A DNA stretch of 13,119 bases from an uncultured Treponema sp. (GCA_905236465.1 CAJOQA010000129.1:1-13119), one strand, 5' to 3'; shown: positions 1-7,383, counted from the stretch's first letter. A program made the numbers and translations. The notes: a model not told the origin generated them from the letters alone.

Positions 1-2
1 AC

Positions 3-164
3 AGGGAACTAGTCCTTTGCGAGAATGACTTGTTTGATTCACGAATGAAGGATTCATCTGGAGCTGATATAAATCAAAAAAATGTTAGCGAAGGAACTAA
101 AAAAGACGATTTTAAGAAAATACTTGATACTCTCTTAAAAAAAATCCCTAAAAAAACGCAATAG
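3..164 (+). CDS. C-terminal end of an unidentified protein (cut by window edge)
   Basis: An open frame enters from the left edge and ends at TAG 162-164, giving 53 visible residues. The tail is hydrophilic and lysine-rich (ending KKIPKKTQ), with a short amphipathic stretch DDFKKILDTLLKK. There is no recognisable domain, membrane segment or catalytic motif in the visible part, so no function is proposed. The frame is supported by lack of stops and by codon use like the neighbouring genes. A weak hairpin with a T tract follows the stop, consistent with the end of a transcript. The start lies outside the window. Confidence 0.55.
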   Translation, partial: RELVLCENDLFDSRMKDSSGADINQKNVSEGTKKDDFKKILDTLLKKIPKKTQ

Positions 165-174
165 AACTTAAGCT

Positions 175-196
175 TCGATACAAATCGATATTTTTT
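175..196 (+). terminator. weak candidate rho-independent terminator
   Basis: TCGAT (175-179) and ATCGA (184-188) form a 5-bp stem with a 4-nt loop, followed by TA and six T residues. It lies 11 nt after the stop of the partial gene. The stem is short and AT-rich, so this is only suggestive. Confidence 0.35.
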
Positions 197-258
197 GTTG
201 CATTTATAAAAACCTGATTGTAAACTGTATATAGGGAGAGCATACAGGAGTTTTAAAA

Positions 259-2964
259 ATGTTAACAAGGATAAAAAAACTATTCTGCGCGTGTACCTTT
301 GCGCTACTGCTAACTGCAGGACTTTATAGTCAGGAAGTTGAAGAAATAAAAATTGATGCAGGGCAAAGGTTGGGGAAAATAAGCCATGGAGCAACAGGTT
401 TTCTTTATGGACTAGGAGATCCAGGGATTCCAGCAAGGCAGCTACTCTCTGCATTGCACCCTGTGACTGCTGCGCAAAAGGCACCGGCTGGAATTCAGCA
501 TCCTAACGGGGATGCCTTGGAGGTAGCTGAAGACTTCTTTTCATCTGGCGGAAAGCAGCTACAAGTCTACATGCAAGACATCTACAAGCAGTGGCCCTAT
601 GAAAAGTTAGGAATGTCAGATTACCTTCCAAAGATAAAGGCTATGGTAAAAAAGGGTAAGGAAAGCACTTATAGGAATAATCTTGCCTGGATTCCATTAA
701 ACGAGCCGGATGTCATTTGGTATAATGACAGCAATCTTCTTCCTTCTTTTTTGGCTGACTGGAAACTTTGCTATGAGGCAATTAAGGAAGCAGATCCTTC
801 TGCAAAAGTTGTTGGTCCTAACACAACAAAATACGGCGAGAATTTTTTTGACAGTTTCCTAAAATTTTCAAAGGAAAACAATTGCCTGCCGGATATAATT
901 ACCTGGCATGAGCTACAGGATGATTTTTACAGTGACTGGGAAAATCACTATAATTCCTATAGGTCTTTGGAAAAAAAATATGGAATCAAAAATCTGCCAA
1001 TTACAATAAACGAATATGCACGATTTTCTGGAGATCTAGCAATGCCTGGAAAACTTGTGCAGTTTATTTCCCGCTTTGAAAATGTCGGGGTTAACGGTTG
1101 CCTTGCCTACTGGACGACTGCGGGCAGTCTGAATGACCTTGTAACAAGAAACACGTATCCTACAGGAGCCTGGTACCTTTACTATTGGTATGGACAAATG
1201 TCCGGTGAAAGGCTTATGGTTCAAAATCAGAAACTTGAATGTGAGGGACTTCAGGCGCTTGCCGTCCTTGACGCGGAAAAAAATCAAATCAGAACAATTT
1301 TGGGTGGCAGTAGCAAAGAGATAAAAGTTGAATTACAGGATATCGGGAAGGTTTTGAAACTTCAGAAAAAGGGGGTTGCTTCTCTTGTATTGAAAAAAAT
1401 AAATTCCTCTGATTTGAATCCTTCTATACCCCCCTTTATTTTATCTGCAGAAAATGTTGAGTTGGTAAATGATAGCCTTGAAGTAAAAATTCCATCCGGT
1501 AATGAAAACGATGCCTACTTGCTTCTTGTAGGAGGCGATGACTTTTCTAGAAATATGGATAGCGGCAAAAAAGGAATGTGGACTTTTTTTGCTGATGAAG
1601 AGAATCTTTCTTTTGATTCAAAGGATTTGGAACTAGTGGCAGAAGTCTTTGAAGACGGATATTACAATATCAAGGTTTTGGGAACTGATTTAAAAAATCT
1701 TTCTGTGCAGGTAAACAAAGACTACAGGTATGATTTTTCTTCTTCTGATTCTTTAACCCTTTATTTAGGGCAGGGAATAAATCTTTTTAATTTTTCAGCA
1801 CAAAATCTTTCTAAAGCAAAAATCAACCTTAGAAAAGTAAAATCCCTTCCTGAACAGACAAAAATCTATCAGGCTGAAGCAGAAGCAAACGAAAGGGGGA
1901 GCCGTGTAACCCTTACAAAAGATGGAAATGCGGTGGAACAAAAAAATCATTCTGTTACCAGCGAGCAATTCCTTACCATAAAAAACATTTTTGCAGAAAA
2001 AGCAGGTACCTATGCGGTAACTGTCCGCTACCAGAACGGAGAATTGGGGGATGGGGCAGCTAACTATAATTCAAACATCGTTGACCGCAGTGCCTTCCTT
2101 AAAGTGAATGGCAGCCCTGCATTAAGCTCAAGAAAAGTTTTCTTTCGTAACACATTGGGCTGGAAGGACTGGTATACTTTGACATTTTCTTTACAACTAG
2201 AAGAAGGGAACAACTCCATTTCTTTTGTCGCACCAGAACATAAAAAGCTACCCACTGTGGATTTTATAAGCGTCTCCCCCTTAGTCCTAGAAAAAAGTGT
2301 AAGTGGCTTTGAGGATGCAAGTCCTTTGCTGCAGTTAAGCCCAGCAACAAGTGTCCGCTACCCAAGGCAAATTGAGCTTAATGCAATTTTTGCAGATGAC
2401 ACTTTTGCAAATAGTGATGTTAAAATCAAATGGTCCACAAAAAATAAAAAGGTAAGGTTCATAAATGCAGACAGTCCCTTTGCAAAAGCAGAAGTTTCTA
2501 AGGCTGGAAACTATACATTTACCTGTACCGTCTCTGATGGTAAATACTCTGTAAGCAAAGATTTAACGGCCACTGTTTACCCTGAAGGTATGTATGAAGC
2601 TGAGGATGAAAAAAATATTATCAATGGGCAGGCTAGAATTGCAGCATCTTCTTTGGCCTCCAATAAAAAAATCGTAGGCTACATTGGCATGGGAGAACAA
2701 AATTCTTTGGTCTTTACTAATATTAAGGCTAAGAAAAAGGGCAATCATAAAATCACACTTTATTACATTAGCGGAGAGAACAGAAAAGTCTTGCTTTATG
2801 TAAACGATAAAAGTCCTATTTGGGTTGAATGTCCTTCCACAGGAGATTGGTCTAAAGTTGGCAGTGTAAGTGTAAAAGTAAAGCTTGAAAAAGGGGATAA
2901 TACTATTACTTTCAAAAACCCTTTGAACTACGCTCCTGATATTGACTGTATTGTTGTTGAATAA
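259..2964 (+). CDS. secreted clan GH-A type glycoside hydrolase with carbohydrate-binding modules
   Basis: The 901-residue protein probably hydrolyses a plant or host polysaccharide outside the cytoplasm. Residues 1-25 are a signal peptide (basic MLTRIKK start, hydrophobic LLLTAGLY, likely cut near YSQ-E). Residues about 30-330 look like a TIM-barrel glycosidase: LNEPD with E149 as candidate acid/base and INEYA with E252 as candidate nucleophile, the usual clan GH-A arrangement and somewhat GH39-like. Residues about 335-530 form a beta-rich linker region. Residues about 535-672 (starting IYQAEAEAN) and about 776-901 (starting MYEAEDEKN) resemble CBM6/CBM35-type modules, with an Ig/PKD-like stretch between them. 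The ATG is preceded by AGGAG at 246-250. A strong terminator follows, so it is probably transcribed alone. The exact GH family and substrate cannot be told from sequence reading. A less likely alternative is a non-catalytic glycan-binding protein. Confidence 0.75.
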   Translation: MLTRIKKLFCACTFALLLTAGLYSQEVEEIKIDAGQRLGKISHGATGFLYGLGDPGIPARQLLSALHPVTAAQKAPAGIQHPNGDALEVAEDFFSSGGKQLQVYMQDIYKQWPYEKLGMSDYLPKIKAMVKKGKESTYRNNLAWIPLNEPDVIWYNDSNLLPSFLADWKLCYEAIKEADPSAKVVGPNTTKYGENFFDSFLKFSKENNCLPDIITWHELQDDFYSDWENHYNSYRSLEKKYGIKNLPITINEYARFSGDLAMPGKLVQFISRFENVGVNGCLAYWTTAGSLNDLVTRNTYPTGAWYLYYWYGQMSGERLMVQNQKLECEGLQALAVLDAEKNQIRTILGGSSKEIKVELQDIGKVLKLQKKGVASLVLKKINSSDLNPSIPPFILSAENVELVNDSLEVKIPSGNENDAYLLLVGGDDFSRNMDSGKKGMWTFFADEENLSFDSKDLELVAEVFEDGYYNIKVLGTDLKNLSVQVNKDYRYDFSSSDSLTLYLGQGINLFNFSAQNLSKAKINLRKVKSLPEQTKIYQAEAEANERGSRVTLTKDGNAVEQKNHSVTSEQFLTIKNIFAEKAGTYAVTVRYQNGELGDGAANYNSNIVDRSAFLKVNGSPALSSRKVFFRNTLGWKDWYTLTFSLQLEEGNNSISFVAPEHKKLPTVDFISVSPLVLEKSVSGFEDASPLLQLSPATSVRYPRQIELNAIFADDTFANSDVKIKWSTKNKKVRFINADSPFAKAEVSKAGNYTFTCTVSDGKYSVSKDLTATVYPEGMYEAEDEKNIINGQARIAASSLASNKKIVGYIGMGEQNSLVFTNIKAKKKGNHKITLYYISGENRKVLLYVNDKSPIWVECPSTGDWSKVGSVSVKVKLEKGDNTITFKNPLNYAPDIDCIVVE

Positions 2965-2974
2965 AAGTTCAAGC

Positions 2975-3038
2975 TTTGCCTTAATTTTGTGCTGGCAGCA
3001 CGAGGATTGCATAACAAACAAAATTAAGGCAAATTTTT
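2975..3038 (+). terminator. strong rho-independent terminator after the glycosidase gene
   Basis: A perfect 16-bp inverted repeat (2975-2990 with 3018-3033, TTTGCCTTAATTTTGT and its complement) encloses a 27-nt loop and is followed by five T residues. The A residues on the left also allow weaker function on the other strand. The base of the loop contains a separate small palindrome, GTGCTG-G-CAGCAC (2989-3001), that could fold alternatively. Confidence 0.8.
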
Positions 3039-3052
3039 CCCCCTTTTCTAAC

Positions 3053-3087
3053 TTGACAAAAAGATTGTATACGATAAAATTGTATAC
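3053..3087 (+). promoter_or_regulatory. ohrR promoter with overlapping OhrR operator
   Basis: TTGACA (3053-3058), a 16-bp spacer and TAAAAT (3075-3080) form a good sigma-70 type promoter. An imperfect 21-bp palindrome, GTATAC(3067)...GTATAC(3087), covers the -10 box and runs up to the base before the ATG. It matches the palindrome at the gpx promoter and resembles the TACAATT/AATTGTA operators known for OhrR proteins. The expected start of transcription falls at about 3087-3088, on the ATG itself, and no Shine-Dalgarno is present. OhrR binding here would shut off its own gene. Confidence 0.75.
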
Positions 3088-3552
3088 ATGAATAACACTA
3101 ACAAAAGTTGCTATGACAGCTTGAAACTAGAAAATCAACTCTGTTTTCCTCTTTATGCCTGCTCAAAGGAAATACAAAGAATGTACCGGCCCTTCTTGGA
3201 TCCCTTGAACCTTACTTACACCCAATACATAACGATGATGGTTTTATGGGAACATGAAGAAATAAATGTCACCGACTTAGGCTCTTACCTATATCTTGAT
3301 TCCGCTACGCTAACCCCTGTGCTCAAAAAACTAGAAAGTTACGGTTATGTCGAGCGGCAACGGGATCAAAATGACCAGAGAATAGTTATTATCACCCTTA
3401 CCAAAAGGGGCAAGGAGCTAAAAAACAAAGCCGTAAAAGTCCCAGAAAGCATGACAAGCTGCCTTCCCTTTGATGCTGAAGATGCAAAACAACTTTACAT
3501 CTTGCTAAACAAACTTTTGTCAAATATAAAAAAAAATGAAAAAAATGCTTGA
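3088..3552 (+). CDS. ohrR: OhrR-type MarR family organic-hydroperoxide sensing repressor
   Basis: This 154-residue winged-helix regulator represses peroxide-defence genes until an organic hydroperoxide oxidises it. The N-terminal LENQLCFPLYA matches the OhrR signature with the reactive cysteine at C19. The helix-turn-helix and recognition helix lie at about residues 61-82 (LDSATLTPVLKKLE). The wing carries RDQNDQR. A second cysteine at C125 lies where two-cysteine OhrR proteins (Xanthomonas type) have their disulphide partner, so a C19-C125 intersubunit disulphide is plausible; C8 and C25 are additional. Palindromic operators sit on its own promoter and on the gpx promoter, so its targets are probably itself and the two genes downstream. 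The start has no Shine-Dalgarno and is likely leaderless. Classical OhrR usually regulates ohr; no ohr gene is in the window. Confidence 0.88.
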   Translation: MNNTNKSCYDSLKLENQLCFPLYACSKEIQRMYRPFLDPLNLTYTQYITMMVLWEHEEINVTDLGSYLYLDSATLTPVLKKLESYGYVERQRDQNDQRIVIITLTKRGKELKNKAVKVPESMTSCLPFDAEDAKQLYILLNKLLSNIKKNEKNA

Positions 3553-3604
3553 CAAAAGAGTAAGTGTCCGTTATATTTATATCGTACACGATTAAATCGT
3601 ATAC
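3549..3604 (+). promoter_or_regulatory. gpx operon promoter with OhrR operator
   Basis: TTGACA (3549-3554) overlaps the ohrR stop codon. After 17 bp comes TATATT (3572-3577), predicting a start near 3584. The 21-bp palindrome GTACACGATT-A-AATCGTATAC (3584-3604) has one arm mismatch. It begins at the predicted start point and abuts the Shine-Dalgarno AAGGAG (3605-3610). It shares its core with the ohrR operator, which points to repression of gpx and the reductase by OhrR. Confidence 0.8.
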
Positions 3605-3616
3605 AAGGAGTAACAA

Positions 3617-4159
3617 ATGAATATCTACGATTTTACAGTAAAAGACAGAGACGGAAAGGATGTAAATCTTGCAGACTACAAGGGAAAAGTACTTTTGGTA
3701 ATCAATTCTGCAACGGAATGCGGCTTTACCCCCCAGTACAAGGGACTTCAAGAAATTTATAACAAGTACCACGAAAAAGGCCTTGAAATTCTTGACTTCC
3801 CCTGTAATCAGTTTGGCAGCCAGGCACCTGGAACAGACTCTGAAATTCACACATTTTGTACAGGAAGATTCGGCATAACATTCCCTCAGTTTGCAAAAAT
3901 TGATGTAAACGGAGAAAACGAAAGTCCTCTTTTTGCCTACTTAAAAAATGAAAAACCATTCAAGGGCTTTGGAGAAGGCAAGATGGCAGATTTACTTAAC
4001 GGAATTATTTCTAAAATAGACAAAGACTTTGCAAACAAAGCAGACATCAAATGGAACTTTACAAAGTTTCTCATTGACCGCGAAGGTAATATCATCAACC
4101 GCTACGAATCAACATTCACCCCAGAAAAATTAGACGGTGAAATTGCAAAAATAATTTAG
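3617..4159 (+). CDS. gpx: glutathione peroxidase family thiol peroxidase (cysteine form)
   Basis: This 180-residue cytosolic peroxidase reduces organic and lipid hydroperoxides. It has the complete family signature: NSATECGFTPQY with peroxidatic C35, FPCNQFG with Q65, and KWNFTKF with W146/N147, the catalytic tetrad. C81 (HTFCTGRFG) is at the position of the resolving cysteine in thioredoxin-dependent GPx proteins, so reduced thioredoxin rather than glutathione is the likely electron donor. The active-site codon is TGC, not TGA, so this is not a selenoprotein. AAGGAG precedes the ATG by 6 nt. It is followed 8 nt later by the reductase-like gene, with which it shares an OhrR-controlled promoter. 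Confidence 0.93.
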   Translation: MNIYDFTVKDRDGKDVNLADYKGKVLLVINSATECGFTPQYKGLQEIYNKYHEKGLEILDFPCNQFGSQAPGTDSEIHTFCTGRFGITFPQFAKIDVNGENESPLFAYLKNEKPFKGFGEGKMADLLNGIISKIDKDFANKADIKWNFTKFLIDREGNIINRYESTFTPEKLDGEIAKII

Positions 4160-4167
4160 GAGACATT

Positions 4168-5037
4168 ATGGCAGAACAATACGACATCATAATAATAGGT
4201 GCAGGACCAGCAGGAATGGAAGCTGCCCTTACAGCAAAGGCAAGAAATAAAAAATTTCTTCTTTTGGGAAAAACAGGTGTTAGCGATAAAGTTTCCAAAG
4301 CCCACGAAGTAAAAAATTTTCTAGGTCTTCCAAATGTAACAGGAGAACAGATGAGCAAAGCCTTTCTTAACCACCTAGAACAAATGGGCATAACGCTTAC
4401 ACCAGGAAGGGTTATAAATGCTTATAACATGGGAAATTACTACGCTCTTCTTATGGCAGATAACAGCCAGCTTGAATGTAAAGCCCTTATTATTGCAACA
4501 GGTGTAAATTTTGGTAAGCCCTTTCCTGGAGAAGAAAAATTTCTTAGCAGAGGTGTAAGCTACTGTGCCACTTGTGATGCCGTATTCTACAAGAACAAAA
4601 AAGTTGCCGTCCTTGCCTATTCAAAGGAAGAGGAGGCCGAAGCTGAATTCCTAGCGGAAAACTGCTCTCAAGTCCTCTACTTTCCGCAATACAAGGGAGA
4701 AGTCTCATTTTCAAAAGAAAACATTCAGGTCATTGCCGAAAAGCCACAATCTGTAGCAGGTGAGAAAAAAGTGACAAGCCTCGTCACAGACAAGAACACG
4801 TACGCTGTTGACGGAATCTTTATTTTGCGCGAAAGCGTAGCCCCCTCAAAACTGCTTCCAGGACTGCAAATGGAAGGGAACCACATTGCAACAGACCGCA
4901 GTATGAAAACAAACCTTCCAGGCTGCTTTGCCTGCGGTGACATTACAGGGACCCCCTACCAATATATCAAGGCCGCAGGAGAAGGCAACGTAGCCGCCCT
5001 TTCAGCTGTAGCCTATATAGATAGCCTAAAGTCTTAA
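4168..5037 (+). CDS. thioredoxin-reductase-like flavoprotein, NADPH motifs apparently lost
   Basis: This 289-residue FAD protein has the thioredoxin reductase fold. It shows GAGPAG (11-16) for FAD binding, the redox pair C133-A-T-C136, and CGDITG (256-261) with TPYQYIKAAGEG at the FAD end. The central domain is atypical. Where NADPH-dependent enzymes have GGGxSAxEE and then HRR, this protein has VAVLAYSKEEEAEAE (147-161) and YFPQYKG (171-177), so the pyridine-nucleotide loop and phosphate-binding arginines are missing. This pattern resembles the ferredoxin-linked (FFTR) or donor-unknown thioredoxin reductases described from clostridia and cyanobacteria. The likely role is recycling thioredoxin for the adjacent peroxidase. 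The gene shares the gpx transcript; the Shine-Dalgarno AGGAG overlaps the gpx stop. Fold is secure, electron donor inferred. Confidence 0.85.
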   Translation: MAEQYDIIIIGAGPAGMEAALTAKARNKKFLLLGKTGVSDKVSKAHEVKNFLGLPNVTGEQMSKAFLNHLEQMGITLTPGRVINAYNMGNYYALLMADNSQLECKALIIATGVNFGKPFPGEEKFLSRGVSYCATCDAVFYKNKKVAVLAYSKEEEAEAEFLAENCSQVLYFPQYKGEVSFSKENIQVIAEKPQSVAGEKKVTSLVTDKNTYAVDGIFILRESVAPSKLLPGLQMEGNHIATDRSMKTNLPGCFACGDITGTPYQYIKAAGEGNVAALSAVAYIDSLKS

Positions 5038-7115
5038 ACCTTAAACTGATCTATCTGGTTGCCAATAGCCTTTATAGAAGTCTTCATGCGACCAGATACT
5101 TCGTTTAAGACCATACCAGTTTCGTTAATCTTTTGAGCACCAATCTTCATCTCTTCCATACTGCCCTTCATTACAGTAGTAGCATTTTGAAGATTCTTAA
5201 TTTCCTCTAGAATAACCTTGTTACCTTCAGACATTTCAGTTGAAGCAGCGTGAACTTCTACAGTGCTATTGTTCATAGAATGCAGGGCATCGCTAATCTG
5301 CTTGGAACCGATTGTCTGCTCAGACATAGCAGCCTTAATTTGGTGAACAAGCTCATCTGTTTCCTGAATCTTTACGGATACAGATGTAAAGGCAGCGCTA
5401 GACTGGGAGGAAGCCGCAACAACGGTAGAAATAGATTCCTTTATATTATTAAGCTGTTCACCGATTGTTTTTGACTGGGTAGAAGATGTTTCTGACAGCT
5501 TTCTGATTTCGTCTGCAACAACAGCAAAGCCCTTACCCGCTTCGCCTGCATGGGCAGCCTCAATAGCAGCGTTCATGGCCAAAAGGTTTGTCTGCTCCGC
5601 TATGTTGGAAATCGCCTGGTTTGCTTCCTGCAACATCTGGGACTGATTTTCAATCTGCTCAATACGCTTGTTGACATCAAGCTGTTTTGTAATACCGCTC
5701 TTAGTTGTCTGCTCAAGTGCCTCAAAAGAATTGGCCATCTTTTCAACAGAAGTATTTACTGAGCGGATATTGCCTATCATCTCTTCAACAGCAGCAGAAG
5801 CAGCGCTTACACCCGAAGACTGATGATCAATCATGTGCTCTAAGGATTCAATATTAGAAGCAATCTGATTTACGGCTCCAGCTGTCTGGCTTACGCTAGA
5901 AGACTGGTTGTTTATCTGCTTGTACATACTTTCAATATTAGCGATGATTTCCGTAATGGCGCTTGCGGTATCTTCAGAGCTTTGCACAAGCTCCTCCCCT
6001 GCCCCTGTCAGAATATCCTTTGACCCCTTTACATCGCGGATAATATCTTGAAGCTTCTGCGTGAATTTATTAAAGCCTGTAACCATGCTACCGATTTCAT
6101 CGTTGCTACGGACATCTACACGGCGGGTTAAATCCGCATCCCCGCTAGCGATATTGTTTACAGCCTTATCCACAGAAATAATAGGAGTGACTATGGAAGT
6201 TGCAATGAAACCTGCCACCAGGCAAGAAACTACAAGGGCTATAATAGCAAGGGTTACAATTACAATAAGATTTTTGCGGATATTTTCAAAAAGCTCTGCA
6301 CGGGGACCAACAGTAACAAAAATCCAGCCGCTTTCCTTAGAAATAACCTTTGCGGCAAAATAAGTACCGTTACCCGTATTGTCCGTATAGAAAACAGAAC
6401 CTTCTGTTATCCTACTCTGCAAATTGCCAAGTTTATTCTCTGAAAAAAAGTTTACATTCATCAGCTTGGAAGTATCTGAATTCGTTACATAATTTCCATT
6501 TTTGTCAAGAAGGTAAGACCTACCAGACCGTGAAATCTTTATAGGTGAAACAATGGTGTCAAGGTTCTTGAGCGAAATGTCAAGGCCGACAACACCTACA
6601 AAAGAGCCACTGACATCAGTTATTTTTGTAGAAAGGGCTGAAACCATTGAATTCGTAACGCTATCAAGATAGGGATCAGAAATCGCATACGTTACGGCCG
6701 CCTGCCCAGCCTTATACCAGGCTCGGGTTGTCTGATCATAATCAGCGGGAGGTGTCCATCTGTCGTTCGCATAGAAGAAGCCACCGTCTTTATATGGAAG
6801 AGAACTTGCAAAATAAAGCTCGGAAAAGTTTCCTTCATTTGCAAGAACCTTCTCAAAGAATTCCTCAATCTGATCCTGGTCTATTTCGTGTGTTTTTAAA
6901 TAATGGGAAACAGTGTTTACGATGCTGATAGGCTTTTGGAAAAAAAGATTAAGATCCGATGCTGCTTGGCTGACTTTTACAGTCGCAGTTTCATTTGTCA
7001 TGGCTGTTTCATTCTTATACTGAATAAGTATAACAGAAATAGAAATAACAAGGACACTTAGAGCAACTACAAGGCTAGTTCCTAAGATTAATTTTAGCTT
7101 TAAGCTATTCTTCAT
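5034..7115 (-). CDS. methyl-accepting chemotaxis protein with dCache amino-acid-type sensor
   Basis: This 693-residue transmembrane chemoreceptor signals to CheA/CheW. TM1 is about residues 8-31. A periplasmic dCache_1 domain spans about 35-278, TM2 about 282-305, HAMP about 306-360, and the cytoplasmic four-helix signalling domain follows. Its hairpin tip is EQTNLLAMNAAIEAAHAGE (507-525) and GKGFAVVADEIRKL. In the sensor domain R131, W133, Y134, Y149, D151 and D179 match the spacing of the amino-acid-binding dCache motif known from PctA-like receptors, so an amino acid ligand is likely (inference). There is no C-terminal CheR-docking pentapeptide; the protein ends in FKV. The start is chosen from AAGGAG 7 nt upstream. 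It converges on the reductase gene and shares four bases with it at the stops. Confidence 0.93.
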   Translation of the reverse strand: MKNSLKLKLILGTSLVVALSVLVISISVILIQYKNETAMTNETATVKVSQAASDLNLFFQKPISIVNTVSHYLKTHEIDQDQIEEFFEKVLANEGNFSELYFASSLPYKDGGFFYANDRWTPPADYDQTTRAWYKAGQAAVTYAISDPYLDSVTNSMVSALSTKITDVSGSFVGVVGLDISLKNLDTIVSPIKISRSGRSYLLDKNGNYVTNSDTSKLMNVNFFSENKLGNLQSRITEGSVFYTDNTGNGTYFAAKVISKESGWIFVTVGPRAELFENIRKNLIVIVTLAIIALVVSCLVAGFIATSIVTPIISVDKAVNNIASGDADLTRRVDVRSNDEIGSMVTGFNKFTQKLQDIIRDVKGSKDILTGAGEELVQSSEDTASAITEIIANIESMYKQINNQSSSVSQTAGAVNQIASNIESLEHMIDHQSSGVSAASAAVEEMIGNIRSVNTSVEKMANSFEALEQTTKSGITKQLDVNKRIEQIENQSQMLQEANQAISNIAEQTNLLAMNAAIEAAHAGEAGKGFAVVADEIRKLSETSSTQSKTIGEQLNNIKESISTVVAASSQSSAAFTSVSVKIQETDELVHQIKAAMSEQTIGSKQISDALHSMNNSTVEVHAASTEMSEGNKVILEEIKNLQNATTVMKGSMEEMKIGAQKINETGMVLNEVSGRMKTSIKAIGNQIDQFKV

Positions 7116-7219
7116 AAAAGCTCCTTAAAAAAAATAAAGTAAAGGCATTTTCAAAAGTCTAACTTGTCATGCATAATTGTTTCGCTAAAAATTTGCTGCG
7201 AAACTTTTTACCGGTTGCC

Positions 7220-7235
7220 TGTGATTAATATCACA
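7220..7235. promoter_or_regulatory. perfect CRP/FNR-family-like site TGTGA-N6-TCACA
   Basis: TGTGATTAATATCACA matches the TGTGA-N6-TCACA consensus in all ten fixed positions. It sits just downstream of the predicted chemoreceptor transcription start (about 7237), where a bound regulator would be expected to repress rather than activate. The match to the E. coli-type consensus is seen; which Crp/Fnr homologue would bind here is unknown. Confidence 0.5.
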
Positions 7236-7243
7236 TAATTCTT

Positions 7244-7271
7244 ATTATATAGTAGAAATTAATAATATCAA
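7244..7271 (-). promoter_or_regulatory. candidate promoter of the chemoreceptor gene
   Basis: On the minus strand TTGATA (7271-7266), a 16-bp spacer and TATAAT (7249-7244) give a sigma-70 type promoter with an expected start near 7237 and a leader of about 120 nt before the ATG at 7115. A flagellar sigma-28 type promoter was not found closer in. Confidence 0.55.
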
Positions 7272-7339
7272 CTTTTCTAATAAAAAAATAAAGTTTTTTT
7301 TAATAAAAAAAAGAATGTCACGCTACAGGATCAGGGTAC

Positions 7340-7383
7340 GTTTACCATGAAAATTTTAAAAGTTTTTTGTTTAACATGAAACA
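7340..7383. repeat. 13-bp direct repeat containing a parS-like 16-mer
   Basis: GTTTACCATGAAA (7340-7352) and GTTTAACATGAAA (7369-7381) differ at one base and are 29 bp apart. The second copy lies in TGTTTAACATGAAACA (7368-7383), which matches 14 of 16 positions of the bacterial chromosomal parS consensus TGTTTCACGTGAAACA. The two mismatches break the central CACGTG. It may be a diverged partition site or chance in AT-rich DNA. Confidence 0.35.

Noticed and set aside
198..226. Promoter for the glycosidase (TTGCAT, 17 bp, TAAACT)
   Set aside because: Both boxes deviate and alternative -10 boxes overlap (TATATA at 228-233), so no single promoter can be supported.
2563..3021. 152-codon minus-strand frame over the glycosidase 3' end
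   Set aside because: It lies antisense to a well-supported domain and through the terminator hairpin.
3398..3850. 150-codon minus-strand frame over ohrR and gpx
   Set aside because: It overlaps two clearly recognised genes and their regulated promoter and resembles no protein.
3617..4159. Selenocysteine glutathione peroxidase as in some treponemes
   Set aside because: The active-site codon is TGC (cysteine 35), with no in-frame TGA.
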